A stretch of 64,000 nucleotides of DNA from Sulfitobacter sp. M39 (GCF_021735935.1 NZ_WMDZ01000001.1:2480001-2544000); one strand, 5' to 3'; counted from the first letter of the stretch, positions 45,086 through 55,938 are shown. Numbers and translations: made by a program. Notes: generated from the letters alone by a model not told the origin.

Positions 45086-45257
45086 GAGCCATCCGCCTGT
45101 ATTGTTTAGCTCGCTTACGGAGCATTTTTTGTGCAATCCCCCTTATTGTATAGGGAGAACGCCCATGCGTCACCTAGAAAACACGGTTTTGACACATTAT
45201 ATGGGCGTTTTTTTGCCGGTTTTCTCATGATTTCGACGCGCGCACCGCATCTGGGGG

Positions 45258-46592
45258 TTACCAGTTGTCGCGGAACCACTTGACAGCGCGCTTCAACGAC
45301 CGGGATGGGTAGCGGTCGGCGGGAATGTCGAAGTCCCACCACTCGTCTTGCGGGTGCGCGGCGAAAAGCGCCAACCCTACGGCAGAGGCGAAACCCGGAC
45401 CGGTTGCGGCTTGTGGCAGGCCGTGCACGCGCAGCGGGCGGCCCAAACGGACCTGTTGGCCCAAAATCTTGCTTGCCAGACCATCTAGGCCCGGAATCTG
45501 ACTGCCGCCGCCGGTCAGCACGATCTGCTGGCTTGGCAGGTGGTCAAAACCCGCGGCATCCAGACGGGCGCGGACTTCTTCCAGAATTTCTTCGACACGG
45601 GGGCGCATGATGCCGATCAGCTCGGCGCGGCTGACAGTGCGACGGTCGTGCTCGTAATCACCGGTGTCGCCACCGATATCAATCATCTCGCGGTCGTCCA
45701 TGCCTGTCGCATGCACCCCGCCATAAAAGGTCTTGATCCGTTCGGCGTTGGCCGTTGGCACCTGCAACCCCATAGAGATGTCAGAGGTGATGTGATCCCC
45801 GCCCATGCGCACGCTGTCGGCATAGATCATGTGTTTGCGAATGAAGATCGAAACAGAGGTCGACCCGCCGCCAAGGTCAATACAAGCGGCACCAAGCTCC
45901 TGCTCATCTTCGACCAGCGATGAAATACCCGAGACATAGGCCGAAGATGCAACGCCCGCCAGTTCGAGGTCACAGCGTTTAATACAATGGGCAAGGTGTT
46001 GAACCGCCGCCGCGTCCACGGTCAGCATATGCATATCGACCGACAGGGTATTGCCCAATTGGCCGCGGGGATCGGACAGGCCCGACCGGTTATCCAGCGC
46101 AAAGTTCACCGGCTGCGCATGCAGCACTTCACGGCCCTCGCCGTATTCGGGCACGTCGCAATTGGCCAGAACCTGCGCGACATCCTGCTCGGACACGACC
46201 TGCCCTTCCAGATCCAGCGCGGCATCCAGACCGTAGCTGCGCGGTTCAGCACCCGAGAAACAGGCTATCACGTGATCCACACGGATGTTCGCCATTTTCT
46301 GCGCCGCCTGCAGCGCGGTACGCACAGCGCGTTCGGTTTCCTGCATGGCGCAGATCTCGCCGAAGCGGACCCCGCGCGACCGTGTGGTCGCAGCCCCGAT
46401 CACGCGAAAACCGGATTGCCCTGCAAGCGACCCGATCTCCCCCTCTTCAGAGACGCGGCCCGTGCCGTCAAACCGCAGCACCAGGCAGGCGATCTTTGAC
46501 GTGCCCACATCGAGAATAGCCACCACGCCGCGTTGCATCGCAAGCTTACGCATGTGGCGCATGGATCGCTGACTATCGTATAGGTCCATCAT
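45258..46592 (-). CDS. ftsA: Cell division protein FtsA
   Basis: 444 residues, actin fold. The phosphate-1 loop is VVAILDVGTSKIACLVL, the 1C region follows, and the adenosine motif is QIVLTGGGSQIPGLDGLA. The C-terminal amphipathic membrane helix is represented by SLKRAVKWFRDNW. FtsA anchors FtsZ filaments at the membrane. It begins four bases after the ftsQ stop. Two ATG codons in tandem (46592 and 46589) are both possible starts. Confidence 0.97.
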   Translation of the reverse strand: MMDLYDSQRSMRHMRKLAMQRGVVAILDVGTSKIACLVLRFDGTGRVSEEGEIGSLAGQSGFRVIGAATTRSRGVRFGEICAMQETERAVRTALQAAQKMANIRVDHVIACFSGAEPRSYGLDAALDLEGQVVSEQDVAQVLANCDVPEYGEGREVLHAQPVNFALDNRSGLSDPRGQLGNTLSVDMHMLTVDAAAVQHLAHCIKRCDLELAGVASSAYVSGISSLVEDEQELGAACIDLGGGSTSVSIFIRKHMIYADSVRMGGDHITSDISMGLQVPTANAERIKTFYGGVHATGMDDREMIDIGGDTGDYEHDRRTVSRAELIGIMRPRVEEILEEVRARLDAAGFDHLPSQQIVLTGGGSQIPGLDGLASKILGQQVRLGRPLRVHGLPQAATGPGFASAVGLALFAAHPQDEWWDFDIPADRYPSRSLKRAVKWFRDNW

Positions 46593-46596
46593 CTTT

Positions 46597-47484
46597 TCAC
46601 TGTCCCGAAATCTGCCTGATGCGCCACAATTCTTGTGTGGCGTCCTTGTTCATTTGCACGGTGGGCCGTTGGGCCAACCGCATGTCTACCCGCGCGACGT
46701 CGCGGGCCAGCACATCCTGTGCGCCTTCCAGCGCGATCACCCGCTCCAGCGCCTGAACGGCCTGGGTTTCGGGCAGCAAGATACGCTGTTCACGGTCAAG
46801 AACGACGTCCCATCGCCGCTCTCCCATGCGTACCAAACCGCGCAGCCGCTCCCCCAACGGAGCCGCCGTGCGGATCAATTCAAGCGCTTCGCTCACGCGC
46901 TGGTTCGCCGCCTCGCCCACCACAAGGGGCAGGTCCGTGCGATCGCCGCGCGATACAAGCTGGCCGATGGGGCTGCCCTCGGCGTCGATCAGCAGCAGCC
47001 CGTCCTGACTGCGCCAAACAGCGACCGGCACCCGTGGCTGTACCGACACCTGCAACACGCCGCCCGGTTTCACCCGCAGCGATGCCTGCTTGACGCCGGG
47101 AAGATCGGTGATCGCCAGCCGCAATGCAGGCAGATCAAGATCGAAAGAACTGGTTGGAAATTCGACAGGCACAGCAGCACGCACGTCAGCGGCCAAAACG
47201 CCTTCGACACCATCAATCGCCATCAGCTTGACCATGAATTCAGGGCGCTGCTGGATGCTGGTGCGGGCATTGGCATAGACATCGGCCAACTGTCCCCGCC
47301 GCGCTTCGTCCGACAGATAGATCGTCCCCGCTGCCAACGCCAAGCAGAACGGCACCCCGACGCGCAGCCCGAAACGAAAGGTCGGCGTCAGCATCAAACG
47401 CTGCATCCGCCACGCCCAACGTGACGGTGCGGGATCTGCCTTGGCCGGCTTGGCGGGTTTGACGCGTTTGATCAACGATTGCAT
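46597..47484 (-). CDS. ftsQ: Cell division protein FtsQ
   Basis: 295 residues from ATG 47482-47484, which overlaps the ddl stop by 13 bases. A basic cytoplasmic tail ([13 protein letters not shown]...) precedes one membrane helix at about 40-60 ([20 protein letters not shown]). The periplasmic part has the POTRA-like segment ([25 protein letters not shown]) and the FtsQ beta domain ([31 protein letters not shown]). It recruits FtsB/FtsL to the divisome. Confidence 0.95.
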   Translation of the reverse strand: MQSLIKRVKPAKPAKADPAPSRWAWRMQRLMLTPTFRFGLRVGVPFCLALAAGTIYLSDEARRGQLADVYANARTSIQQRPEFMVKLMAIDGVEGVLAADVRAAVPVEFPTSSFDLDLPALRLAITDLPGVKQASLRVKPGGVLQVSVQPRVPVAVWRSQDGLLLIDAEGSPIGQLVSRGDRTDLPLVVGEAANQRVSEALELIRTAAPLGERLRGLVRMGERRWDVVLDREQRILLPETQAVQALERVIALEGAQDVLARDVARVDMRLAQRPTVQMNKDATQELWRIRQISGQ

Positions 47485-48392
47485 GATGCGTCCTCGATCA
47501 TCCAGGCGCATAGCTCGCCAAAGGAAATGCCAACCGCCTGCGCCTGTTCGGGCGACAGCGAGGTGGGGGTCATGCCGGGCTGGGTGTTGGTTTCCAGCAG
47601 GAACAGCCCAGCTGCTCCCTTGCTTTCATCCCAACGGAAATCCGTACGGCTGACACCGCGACAGCCAAGCGCGTTATGCGCCCGCAGGGCGTAATCCATG
47701 CAGAGTTCAAAAATCTCGTGCGGGATATCGGCAGGGACCACATGGGTCGACCCGCCCGCCTTGTACTTGGCGTCATAGTCATACCAGCCCGTCGTGTGGA
47801 TGTCGGTCACGGTCAGCGCACGTTCGCCCATCACGGTGGTGGTCAGTTCGCGACCGGGGATGAATTTCTCGACCATGACCTCGGCGGGCATGGCATCATC
47901 CAACTGTGGCGGGCCGTTGTTCTCGATCTCGACAAGGTAAACACCGACGGATGAACCTTCGTTGTTCGGCTTGACCACATAGGGTGGGTCCATCACATGC
48001 GACCCCCGCACGGTCGCCGCCGACACGATCAAGCTTTCCACCACAGGCAAACCCGCGGCACGAAAAACTTCTTTGCTGCGCTGTTTGTCCATCGCAAGGG
48101 CAGAGGCCAGCACGCCGGAGTGTGTGTAAGGCAGGCCCATCCATTCCAGCAAACCCTGCACGCAGCCGTCTTCGCCCCAGCGGCCATGCAGACAATTTAG
48201 AACGACATCGGGTTTAGCAGCGCCCAGATCGGCACAAAGGTCGGGGCCGCAATCGACCTCGATGACTTCGAAACTCCGGTCCCGCAAAGCCGCTGCGCAG
48301 GCGCGCCCTGTTGACAGAGACACCTCGCGTTCCGCCGAGGGGCCACCCAACAATACTGCAACTCTCGGGGGTGTCCTGCTCGACAATCCCAC
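47472..48392 (-). CDS. ddl: D-alanine--D-alanine ligase
   Basis: 306 residues, ATP-grasp fold. [19 protein letters not shown] is the N-terminal signature, [18 protein letters not shown] the ATP-binding loop, and [22 protein letters not shown] carries the metal ligands and the C-terminal signature. It makes the D-Ala-D-Ala dipeptide for MurF. The start is GTG at 48390-48392, with AAAAAGGCAG upstream. It overlaps ftsQ, so the two are probably translationally coupled. Confidence 0.96.
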   Translation of the reverse strand: MGLSSRTPPRVAVLLGGPSAEREVSLSTGRACAAALRDRSFEVIEVDCGPDLCADLGAAKPDVVLNCLHGRWGEDGCVQGLLEWMGLPYTHSGVLASALAMDKQRSKEVFRAAGLPVVESLIVSAATVRGSHVMDPPYVVKPNNEGSSVGVYLVEIENNGPPQLDDAMPAEVMVEKFIPGRELTTTVMGERALTVTDIHTTGWYDYDAKYKAGGSTHVVPADIPHEIFELCMDYALRAHNALGCRGVSRTDFRWDESKGAAGLFLLETNTQPGMTPTSLSPEQAQAVGISFGELCAWMIEDASCNR

Positions 48393-48443
48393 TCAATCTG
48401 CCTTTTTAAATGGGCCTGTTGCGACCCTTATTCATTCTATAGC

Positions 48444-48460
48444 GGGCCTTTTGCAGGCCC
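48444..48460 (-). other. Small hairpin between murB and ddl
   Basis: GGGCCT (48444-48449) and AGGCCC (48455-48460) with a five-base loop, 22 bases after the murB stop. No T-run; a minor structure in the operon transcript at most. Confidence 0.3.
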
Positions 48461-48481
48461 TAAATCATGACGCTCGAACGT

Positions 48482-49411
48482 TTATTTTTCGCCGATCCGC
48501 ATAATTTCCCACTCTAGCGTAATCCCGCTAGAATCGTAAACCTTTTTTCGCACCATTTCACCCAATGCTTCAAGGTCTGCTGCCGTTGCGGAACCCGTGT
48601 TGATCAGGAAATTCGGGTGTTTAGGGCTCATCTGTGCGCCACCCAAGGTAGCACCGCGCAAACCGGCGTCGTCAATGACCTTCCACGCCTTCAGATCATG
48701 GCGGTCATCCGCCTGCCCCGTGCTGGAAAACCCCGCCGGATTGCGGAACGTCGACCCCGCGCTGCGGTCCTTGGTGGGTTGGGTTTCGTCGCGTTTGCGC
48801 AGCTGGTCCTCCATCCGCGCGTGCAGCGCTTGCGCCTCGCCTTTGGGGGGCGCGAAACGGGCGGAGGTGATGACATACCCGTCAGGCAAAGCGGTCTGGC
48901 GATAGGCGAATTGCAGATCATCCGGCCCCAGCGTGACCTGTTCGCCCGTGCGGGTGATCGCGTCAGCGCTGATGAAATAATCAGCAGTATAGGCACCATA
49001 GCAGCCCGCGTTCATCCGTACCGCGCCGCCAATACTACCCGGGATTGTACGTAGGAAGGTCAGGTCCAGCCCCGCGTCCGCTGCCTTGCGCGCGACATGG
49101 GCGTCCAGCGCCGCGGCACCTGCGGTGACGATTCCATCCTCGCAACTGATGGTGTTGAACCCGCGCCCCAGCCGGATCACCACAGCGCGCAAGCCGCCGT
49201 CGCGCACGATCACATTCGACCCGACCCCCATCGGCATGACCACGACATCAGTGGGCAGCGCCTTCATGAAAGCCGCCAGATCATCCGCATCGGCAGGCTG
49301 GTAGAAATAGTCAGCAGGACCGCCCACGCGCAGCCAGGTCAGATCAGCTAGGGGGCGGTTTTGCGTCAGCTTACCGCGCATGTCGGGAAAGGAAATATCT
49401 GTCATGCCCAT
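48482..49411 (-). CDS. murB: UDP-N-acetylenolpyruvoylglucosamine reductase
   Basis: 309 residues. The FAD-binding elements are [29 protein letters not shown] and [18 protein letters not shown]. The catalytic serine lies in [11 protein letters not shown] and the final Glu in the C-terminal region. It reduces enolpyruvyl-UDP-GlcNAc to UDP-MurNAc with NADPH. A second ATG two codons in (49405) is an equally good start. It lies 68 bases downstream of three small membrane-protein genes and 89 bases before ddl. Confidence 0.96.
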   Translation of the reverse strand: MGMTDISFPDMRGKLTQNRPLADLTWLRVGGPADYFYQPADADDLAAFMKALPTDVVVMPMGVGSNVIVRDGGLRAVVIRLGRGFNTISCEDGIVTAGAAALDAHVARKAADAGLDLTFLRTIPGSIGGAVRMNAGCYGAYTADYFISADAITRTGEQVTLGPDDLQFAYRQTALPDGYVITSARFAPPKGEAQALHARMEDQLRKRDETQPTKDRSAGSTFRNPAGFSSTGQADDRHDLKAWKVIDDAGLRGATLGGAQMSPKHPNFLINTGSATAADLEALGEMVRKKVYDSSGITLEWEIMRIGEK

Positions 49412-49479
49412 CGCCTAGCCCGCTTTGGGAGGGAGGTCAATTTTCCACATGCGCCCGAAGCGCGCCAAAAACCGCCCAA

Positions 49480-49761
49480 TCAATCAGGCCGGTTGGCCCG
49501 CAACTCGCGCGTGATACGTCCGGCCAGCCAGCCGGCAAGAAACGCGCAGACCGCATAGCCCGTGGCAGCGGCTTGCGCCATGAACACCGGACGCTCCAGC
49601 GGTTTCGCGCCAAGGCCCCAGATCATCCACGCCCAGTTCAGCGCCAGCCCCGCCAGCAGGACCAGCACAAAGCCGCCATACCGGCGCACCAGCCCGCACC
49701 AGCCCGCGGCAAGCATCCACACCACGAGGATGCTAATCAGGATCACCAGCGTCAGGTTCAC
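49480..49761 (-). CDS. Small membrane protein C of the murC-murB interval
   Basis: 93 residues from GTG 49759-49761, which overlaps the upstream stop as GTGA (four bases). A longer frame up to 49866 would overlap the preceding gene by over 100 bases and adds no membrane features, so I reject it. Three membrane helices are likely: VNLTLVILISILVVWMLAAG, GGFVLVLLAGLALNWAWMIWG and AAATGYAVCAFLAGWLAG, with an Arg-rich C-terminus (GRITRELRANRPD). I do not recognise the family. Position and coupling put it in the mur/fts transcript. Confidence 0.65.
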   Translation of the reverse strand: MNLTLVILISILVVWMLAAGWCGLVRRYGGFVLVLLAGLALNWAWMIWGLGAKPLERPVFMAQAAATGYAVCAFLAGWLAGRITRELRANRPD

Positions 49762-50018
49762 TTTGCACCATTCCGCACAGCGGTACCGCGCAGCCAGCGC
49801 ATCAGATAGATCACCGGCCAGCGCAACACCGAACACCCGCCCGCAAGTACCAGCATCCCGACCCAAGGGCCGTGCTGCATGGTGACAAACCCCAGGACGG
49901 GGATGCCGACGGCAATCAACACATAGGCGCTGCGCCAGTGTTGGTCAGAGCTGGGCGTCATCGCCAACACATTGGCGACGACCGCCCAAAAACAGGCAAG
50001 AACCAGTGATATACTCAT
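49758..50018 (-). CDS. DUF2484 family small membrane protein (B)
   Basis: 86 residues. MSISLVLACFWAVVANVLAM, YVLIAVGIPVLGFVTMQHGPWVGMLVLAGGCSVLRWPVIYL match DUF2484, a family of small proteins with about three helices largely confined to Rhodobacterales. GGAGG lies seven bases before the ATG, which overlaps the upstream stop as ATGA. It shares the closing pattern S-x-x-R-x-P...LRG with protein A just upstream, so the two are probably paralogues. Function unknown; location suggests a role in envelope or division. Confidence 0.8.
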   Translation of the reverse strand: MSISLVLACFWAVVANVLAMTPSSDQHWRSAYVLIAVGIPVLGFVTMQHGPWVGMLVLAGGCSVLRWPVIYLMRWLRGTAVRNGAK

Positions 50019-50266
50019 TTTGGAACCTCCGGGTTTTGTCCGCGCAGCTTGGCCAGCAAAAAGCGCAAGGGATTGCGGAACATCGACACAAAGGCAGCAA
50101 GAGCAAGCAGGCTATAGAGCCAACCCACCTGAAGACCGATCAGGATGATCAGCACCGGTGCGGCAATCAGCAGGATCACACCGGGAATATATTGCAGACG
50201 CATGGGCAGCGTCGCCACCGTGGCCGAGCAAAAGACCCACAGGATGCAAGCCCAAAGCAAGGTCAT
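50015..50266 (-). CDS. DUF2484 family small membrane protein (A)
   Basis: 83 residues. Likely helices are MTLLWACILWVFCSATVATL, YIPGVILLIAAPVLIILIGL and LYSLLALAAFVSMF, ending FRNPLRFLLAKLRG with a basic tail. Similar in length and C-terminus to protein B downstream, which it overlaps by four bases. It starts 32 bases after the murC stop, so all three small genes appear to be part of the murC-murB transcript. Function unknown. Confidence 0.78.
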   Translation of the reverse strand: MTLLWACILWVFCSATVATLPMRLQYIPGVILLIAAPVLIILIGLQVGWLYSLLALAAFVSMFRNPLRFLLAKLRGQNPEVPK

Positions 50267-50298
50267 GACCGGCCCCCGTATGATGGGGTCCGCGCCAT

Positions 50299-51714
50299 TC
50301 AGACGGCTTCCTTTTTCAAGGCTTCAAGCGCGGCAGGCAAGGCGTTGGCCCAGGTGCTGATTGTCCCTGCCCCAAGGCAGACAACCATATCCCCCGGCCC
50401 TGCCTGTTCGCGCACCAGTCGCGCCAGATCATCCTCGCTTTGGACGGCGCGGGCGTGGCGGTGGCCATGACGGATCAACCCTGCCACCAAGTCATCGCGC
50501 CCTGCCCCCTCAATGGGATCTTCGCCCGCGGCATAGACCTCGGCGATACCAACGACATCGGCATCGTTGAAACAGGCGCAGAATTCCTCGAAATGATGGT
50601 GCAAACGGCTGTAGCGGTGGGGCTGGTGGACCGCGATCACGCGCCCTTCGGTGGCCTGACGCGCGGCTTTCAGTACGGCGGTAATCTCGACCGGGTGGTG
50701 ACCGTAGTCATCGATGATCGTCACTCCGTCCACTTCGCCCACTTTGGTAAAGCGACGGTTCACGCCACCGAACCCGGCAAGCGCGGCACGGATTTCTTCG
50801 GTTTTCATGCCAAGGTGGCGCGACACGGCAACCGCCGCCAAGGCGTTGGACACATTGTGATCCCCGGGCATCGGCAGGCTGCAATCCTTGATCGTGATCC
50901 CTTCGGCCTGGAACATGATATCGAAATGCGCCACGCCCGCCTTGTAGTGCAGGTTGACCGCGCGCACGTCGGCTTGGGTGTTGAAGCCATAGGTCATGAC
51001 ACGGCGGTCGGTGATCTTGCCGACCAGCGCCTGCACCTCGGGGTGGTCGATGCAGCAGACCGCCAGCCCGTAGAAAGGAATGTTCGAGACGAAATCCAGG
51101 AACCCTTTGCGCAGGGTATCGAAATCGCCCCAATGCTCCATATGCTCGGGGTCGATATTGGTCACGATAGCAATGGTCGCGGGCAGACGGTTGAAAGTAC
51201 CGTCGGATTCATCCGCCTCGACCACCATCCATTCGCCCTGCCCCATCCGTGCGTTCGACCCGTAAGCATGGATGATCCCACCGTTCACAACCGTCGGATC
51301 GATCCCGCCGTTGACCAGCAGTTCGGCCACCATCGTCGTTGTGGTGGTCTTGCCGTGGGTTCCGGCCACCGCAATGTTGGATTTCAGACGCATCAGCTCT
51401 GCCAGCATCTCGGCGCGGCGCACGATGGGAAGGCCCGCCACCCGTGCGGCATCCAGTTCAGGGTTGCCCGGCTTGATCGCCGAAGAAATCACGACCACGG
51501 CGGCCCCTTCGATGTTCGCGGCCTCCTGCCCTTCGAACACCGTCGCGCCAAGGTCCACCAGACGGTCGGTGATCTTGGTCGATTTCAGGTCCGACCCCTG
51601 CACGCGGTAGCCGTGGTTCAACAACACCTCGGCAATGCCGGACATGCCGATACCGCCAATACCCACGAAATGGATCGGGCCCACATCGGTGGGAAGTTTC
51701 GTGGCTGCGTTCAT
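50299..51714 (-). CDS. murC: UDP-N-acetylmuramate--L-alanine ligase
   Basis: 471 residues. The UDP-binding N-terminal loop is [15 protein letters not shown] (about 17-31), the ATP loop is GTHGKTTTT (118-126), and the C-terminal domain has [12 protein letters not shown]. It adds L-Ala to UDP-MurNAc. The start overlaps the murG stop by four bases, giving a coupled ftsW-murG-murC set. Confidence 0.97.
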   Translation of the reverse strand: MNAATKLPTDVGPIHFVGIGGIGMSGIAEVLLNHGYRVQGSDLKSTKITDRLVDLGATVFEGQEAANIEGAAVVVISSAIKPGNPELDAARVAGLPIVRRAEMLAELMRLKSNIAVAGTHGKTTTTTMVAELLVNGGIDPTVVNGGIIHAYGSNARMGQGEWMVVEADESDGTFNRLPATIAIVTNIDPEHMEHWGDFDTLRKGFLDFVSNIPFYGLAVCCIDHPEVQALVGKITDRRVMTYGFNTQADVRAVNLHYKAGVAHFDIMFQAEGITIKDCSLPMPGDHNVSNALAAVAVSRHLGMKTEEIRAALAGFGGVNRRFTKVGEVDGVTIIDDYGHHPVEITAVLKAARQATEGRVIAVHQPHRYSRLHHHFEEFCACFNDADVVGIAEVYAAGEDPIEGAGRDDLVAGLIRHGHRHARAVQSEDDLARLVREQAGPGDMVVCLGAGTISTWANALPAALEALKKEAV

Positions 51715-52811
51715 CGTTTCTTTCCTTCGGTTGCCAGGGTTTCCACCATCTGGGCAAGTTCTTCTGCGGCGTCCGGCTTGGCGACAGACAGTGCGGCACG
51801 CGCCATCTGCAGCGCACCCTCTGCATGGGTCAGCACCATTTCGATCTGGGCCCGCAGACTATCTGGATTTGCCATATTTTCAGGCACCATGATCGCGGCA
51901 CCGGCGTCCACCAATCCACGGGCATTGGCCGTCTGATGATCGCCCGTCGCCGCCGCAAACGGGATGAGGATCGACGGCCGCCCGATGATAGAGATATCGG
52001 CAACGCTGGACGCGCCAGCGCGGCTGATCACCAGTTGGGCTTCGGACATGCGCCGCGGCACGTCATGGAAAAACGGCTGCACATCGGCATTGATCCCGTT
52101 TTCGGCGTAAAAGGTAGCGACCCGCTGACCATCCTCGTCCCGCGCCTGATGGCTGACGCGGATATTGCGCAGCAGCTCCATCGGCAGATCGGCGATGGCG
52201 GGGGGGATCACCTCGCTCAAGATGCGCGCGCCCTGGCTGCCGCCCATCACCAACAGCTCCATCGGGTAATCGCCCGGCGCGATATAGCCCGCGCCCGCAC
52301 GCTCCAACACCGCAGCACGCACCGGATTGCCGGTGTGTTCAGCGCTGACACCATCGGGCAATGTGGTCGGCCATGTGCCGCAGGCCACCGCATCAACATG
52401 TTTTGAAAACAGATCATTGACCCGACCGAGCACGCCATTCTGTTCGTGGATCATCCGGGGCTTGCGCAGCACCCAGGCCGCTGTCAGCGCGGGGATCGAC
52501 GGATACCCGCCAAAGCCGACAACGACATCAGGCTTGTCGCGCAGCATGCCAAAGACACCGCCAAGCACACCGCCCAGAATACGAAACGGTGCGATGGCCT
52601 TGGCCACCAGACCGCCGCGCGCGAAGGTGGCGCTGCTGACCTGCTGAATCTCGACCGCCTCGGGGAAACCGCCGGTATAGCGCGCCCCACGCGCGTCAGT
52701 GGACAGCTTTACCCGCCAGCCCCGCGCCAGCATGACTTCGGCAAGCGCTTGGGCGGGAAACATATGCCCGCCCGTCCCGCCTGCGGCAATGACCAGCAGC
52801 GGCGCCGTCAT
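51711..52811 (-). CDS. murG: UDP-GlcNAc:lipid I N-acetylglucosaminyltransferase
   Basis: 366 residues, GT-B fold. The glycine-rich loop [19 protein letters not shown] is the first signature, [13 protein letters not shown] the second, and [25 protein letters not shown] the donor site. It transfers GlcNAc to lipid I to form lipid II at the inner face of the membrane. It overlaps ftsW upstream and murC downstream by four bases each. Confidence 0.97.
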   Translation of the reverse strand: MTAPLLVIAAGGTGGHMFPAQALAEVMLARGWRVKLSTDARGARYTGGFPEAVEIQQVSSATFARGGLVAKAIAPFRILGGVLGGVFGMLRDKPDVVVGFGGYPSIPALTAAWVLRKPRMIHEQNGVLGRVNDLFSKHVDAVACGTWPTTLPDGVSAEHTGNPVRAAVLERAGAGYIAPGDYPMELLVMGGSQGARILSEVIPPAIADLPMELLRNIRVSHQARDEDGQRVATFYAENGINADVQPFFHDVPRRMSEAQLVISRAGASSVADISIIGRPSILIPFAAATGDHQTANARGLVDAGAAIMVPENMANPDSLRAQIEMVLTHAEGALQMARAALSVAKPDAAEELAQMVETLATEGKKR

Positions 52812-53977
52812 CGGGCGCGGCTCCGGCCCAATAGATCAGAGATCTGGCCCTGTGGTCGGGACCGCGTAAACGCCAGCAACATGCCCACGGCGATACCAGA
52901 GGCGATCACCGACGACCCGCCGTAGCTGACGAAAGGCAGCGTCATGCCCTTGGCAGGCAGCAGACGCACGGCCACGCCCATGTTGATCATCGCCTGCACG
53001 CCGAACATGCACGCCAGACCGGTGCCGGCCAGACGAATAAAGGGATCCCGCTCGCGCACCAGACGCAGCAGCGACCGCACAACGATTACGGCATAAAGCG
53101 CGATCACACACATCACGAGGATCAGGCCGTATTCTTCGGCAGCAACGGCGATGATAAAATCGGTATGCGCATCGGGCAGCGACCATTTCACCTGCCCCTC
53201 GCCCACGCCGACCCCGAACAGACCGCCCTCGCGGATCGCATCGGTGGCATAGCCAAGCTGCGTGCGTGGGTCGATGTCGGGCGATAAAAACCCGTCGATC
53301 CGGCGGGCAAAGTGTTCAGAGTTGGAATAGGCAAAAGTCCCCGCCAAGACGACCAGCCCGGCCATGCCCACCAGCAGCACCAGCGGCGCACCGGCTACGA
53401 AATACATGACCCCCCAGCCGAACAGCACCAGACAGGCCTGACCAAAGTCGGGCTGCAACGCCAGCATCAGCACAATAGAAATACACAGCGCAAAGGACCA
53501 CGTTTTGCCCGGAGGGCCGTTGATCTCGAGCGCGGCGGCCATCATCCACGCCGCCACAACGACAAAACCGGGCTTGAGGAACTCTGACGGCTGGAAGGAC
53601 GCAAAGCCCATTGAATACCAGCGCACAGCTCCTTTGCCAAAGTCAGTGCCAAAGAACGGCAGCAAGGCCAGCGCCACAAAGGACACCAGAAAGCCAACGA
53701 TCGCCAGACGCCGCACCATCACGGGCGTCATCATCGACGTCAGCACCATCGCAATCACGGCAAGCACACCGAAAACGGCCTGCCGCTGCACGTAATGAAA
53801 AGAGTCAAAGCCGTTTTTCGCGGCCAAGGGCGGGGAGGCCGCCAGCCCCAGCAACATGCCCACGGCAAACAGCAGGAGGATGCAGGACATCGCCCATTTG
53901 TCGATCGTACGCCACCATTTGGGAAGAATCGGTTCGCCATCCCGAACGGGAACCGCGCCATAGACCATTTCTGTCAT
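52808..53977 (-). CDS. ftsW: Peptidoglycan glycosyltransferase FtsW
   Basis: 389 residues, SEDS family with about ten membrane helices. FMDERIDG-like [26 protein letters not shown], then [19 protein letters not shown] and the closing [31 protein letters not shown] are the SEDS hallmarks. It polymerises lipid II together with FtsI. The gene leads the ftsW-murG-murC run. Its promoter must lie in the 111 bases upstream, where a GCGGGGCT/AGCCCCGC inverted repeat (54049-54078) is visible. Confidence 0.96.
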   Translation of the reverse strand: MTEMVYGAVPVRDGEPILPKWWRTIDKWAMSCILLLFAVGMLLGLAASPPLAAKNGFDSFHYVQRQAVFGVLAVIAMVLTSMMTPVMVRRLAIVGFLVSFVALALLPFFGTDFGKGAVRWYSMGFASFQPSEFLKPGFVVVAAWMMAAALEINGPPGKTWSFALCISIVLMLALQPDFGQACLVLFGWGVMYFVAGAPLVLLVGMAGLVVLAGTFAYSNSEHFARRIDGFLSPDIDPRTQLGYATDAIREGGLFGVGVGEGQVKWSLPDAHTDFIIAVAAEEYGLILVMCVIALYAVIVVRSLLRLVRERDPFIRLAGTGLACMFGVQAMINMGVAVRLLPAKGMTLPFVSYGGSSVIASGIAVGMLLAFTRSRPQGQISDLLGRSRAR

Positions 53978-54088
53978 GGGACCTGCCTTACACTGCCTCG
54001 TTCCGCCCCTTTTCGGGGTCTGGCTTACAGTGTAGCGCGAAAGGTCACGCGGGGCTAGTCTGTTTTAACCAGCCCCGCGCAAAGCTGC

Positions 54089-54616
54089 CTACGCCCCCGC
54101 GTGCGTGCCGCGGATCGGATAGTCGTTGTCACGCACAAACTTGATCCCGTTCAGCAGCCCCTCCAGATCAGGGCGCGCGAAGGGCGCGTTCGAGATATCG
54201 AGGATCTGGATATTGCCGTCGCCATTCACCACGAACACGCCGGGCTCTGCGAAGGGCTGATCGGTTTCTTGCGGGCTGCGCGGGTCAGAGACATAGAGCC
54301 CCAGCTCGCGCATCTGTGCGATGCTTAGATCATAGCCGATTGTCACGGACAGGTCCTGCTCTTGCGCCATCTCGCGCGCTTTGTCTTTTGGGTCTCCCGA
54401 TACGGCAACGACATCCACACCTGCCTTGTTGAAATCTGCGACCAACCCGTCCAGCGTCGACAGGTATTTCTTGCAGATCGGGCAATGCAGACCGCGATAA
54501 ACAACGACAAGCTGCCAGTCATGATCGCCCCGCGGGGTGCCAAGGGTCAGCATACCGCCTTGCAGCTCTGCCACGGTGAGTTTCGGGAATGCGTTTCCTG
54601 CGTCCAATACGTTCAT
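54089..54616 (-). CDS. Peroxiredoxin-like (AhpC/TSA family) protein
   Basis: 175 residues, thioredoxin fold. The active-site segment is VVYRGLHCPICKKYLSTLDGL, with a C-x-x-C pair instead of the single peroxidatic Cys of classical peroxiredoxins, followed by VAVSGDPKDKAREMAQEQDLSVTIGYDLS. Probably reduces peroxides or acts as a thiol oxidoreductase in the cytosol. It lies upstream of ftsW on the same strand but 111 bases away, and is divergent from the flavoprotein gene. Its place within the dcw region is probably incidental. Confidence 0.85.
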   Translation of the reverse strand: MNVLDAGNAFPKLTVAELQGGMLTLGTPRGDHDWQLVVVYRGLHCPICKKYLSTLDGLVADFNKAGVDVVAVSGDPKDKAREMAQEQDLSVTIGYDLSIAQMRELGLYVSDPRSPQETDQPFAEPGVFVVNGDGNIQILDISNAPFARPDLEGLLNGIKFVRDNDYPIRGTHAGA

Positions 54617-54729
54617 CGGGTCTCTCCTTTAATTGCTTCGTCACCACCCCAGTTAACCCGCATCCGTATGATTGCCACCCCGCTCACGGCCACTTGACCG
54701 GCTTGCGTGGCGGGGGCTATGGCGGGGCC

Positions 54730-55911
54730 ATGCAATATGACACGGTAATTTTAGGCGCAGGGGCCGCAGGCATGATGTGCGCGGCCCACGCAGGCGGATC
54801 GGTGCTGGTCGTGGATCACGCCAAAGCCCCGGGCGAGAAAATCCGCATTTCGGGCGGGGGGCGCTGCAATTTCACCAATATGCACTGCACGCCTGATGCC
54901 TTCATCTGCGCCAACCCCCATTTCGCCAAATCGGCGCTGGCGCGCTATACCCAGTGGGATTTCATCGAACTGGTAGACGCACATGGGATCGCATGGCACG
55001 AAAAGACCCTCGGCCAGCTTTTCTGCGACACCTCCGCCAAAGAGATCGTCGCCATGTTGCGCGGCCTGATGCAAAAAGCCGGTGTTGATCTGCGCCTGCA
55101 CAGCACGCTGACCGATATCGCCGCGCGTGATGCCGGATACAGCATGACCTTGCACACGGCCGACGGCACCACGCCGATCACCGCGCGCAACCTTGTCGTC
55201 GCCTCTGGCGGGAAATCCATCCCCAAGATGGGGGCCACGGGGCGCGCCTATGAGATCGCCGCGCAGATGGGTATCCCCGTCACCGACACACGCGCAGGGC
55301 TGGTGCCCTTCACCTTCACCGACGCGCGTTTCGCGCCCATATCCGGCACCGCGACGCCCGCGCGGGTCACTGCCCAAGGCCCCGCCTTTGACGAAGCCTT
55401 GCTGTTCACCCACCGTGGCCTCTCCGGCCCTGCGGTGCTGCAAGCTTCAAGCTACTGGACTGAAGGCGCGCCGATTACGGTGAACCTGCTACCCGACAGT
55501 GATCTGCTGGCCAAGCTGCGCAGCCAACGCCAGACCTATGGCCGCCGCAACCTGACGACAGAGCTCTCCCACCACCTGCCCGCGCGGCTGGTGGATCATC
55601 TGGCGGGGATCATGGACCTTGGCGGCAACCTCGCCGATTGGTCCGATGCAAAACTCAGCACCCTGATCGACACGCTGTCGCATTGGGTCATGACCCCTTC
55701 AGGCACCGAAGGCTACCGCACCGCCGAAGTGACCCTTGGCGGGATCGACACCAACGCGCTGTCTTCCAAAACGATGGAGGCCAAGACACGCCCCGGTCTC
55801 TACTTCATTGGCGAGGCCGTCGACGTGACCGGATGGCTGGGCGGCTACAACTTCCAATGGGCCTGGTCCTCCGCCATGGCCTGCGCCGCACATATCACGC
55901 AGAAACAGTAA
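54730..55911 (+). CDS. HI0933-family flavoprotein (NAD(P)/FAD-dependent oxidoreductase)
   Basis: 393 residues from ATG 54730; an extra 47 codons upstream lack family similarity and are rejected. The FAD motif is TVILGAGAAGMMCAAHAG, followed by KIRISGGGRCNFTN, the HI0933/YhiN signature, and a C-terminal GEAVDVTGWLGGYNFQWAWSSAMACA. Function is not settled for the family; some members reduce nucleic-acid or tRNA substrates by proposal only. It is opposite to the mur genes and converges with murD, with a terminator between. Confidence 0.88.
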   Translation: MQYDTVILGAGAAGMMCAAHAGGSVLVVDHAKAPGEKIRISGGGRCNFTNMHCTPDAFICANPHFAKSALARYTQWDFIELVDAHGIAWHEKTLGQLFCDTSAKEIVAMLRGLMQKAGVDLRLHSTLTDIAARDAGYSMTLHTADGTTPITARNLVVASGGKSIPKMGATGRAYEIAAQMGIPVTDTRAGLVPFTFTDARFAPISGTATPARVTAQGPAFDEALLFTHRGLSGPAVLQASSYWTEGAPITVNLLPDSDLLAKLRSQRQTYGRRNLTTELSHHLPARLVDHLAGIMDLGGNLADWSDAKLSTLIDTLSHWVMTPSGTEGYRTAEVTLGGIDTNALSSKTMEAKTRPGLYFIGEAVDVTGWLGGYNFQWAWSSAMACAAHITQKQ

Positions 55912-55938
55912 TTTCCAAATGGCCCCAAATCCCGACGG

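Noticed and set aside
49762..49866. N-terminal extension of small membrane protein C
   Set aside because: Lies wholly inside the DUF2484 B gene and is Arg/Asp-rich; the GTG at 49761 with a GTGA overlap is a better start.
54049..54078. GCGGGGCT/AGCCCCGC inverted repeat between the peroxiredoxin gene and ftsW as a terminator
   Set aside because: No T-run follows on the minus strand and the loop is 14 bases; could be an operator or chance, so not called.
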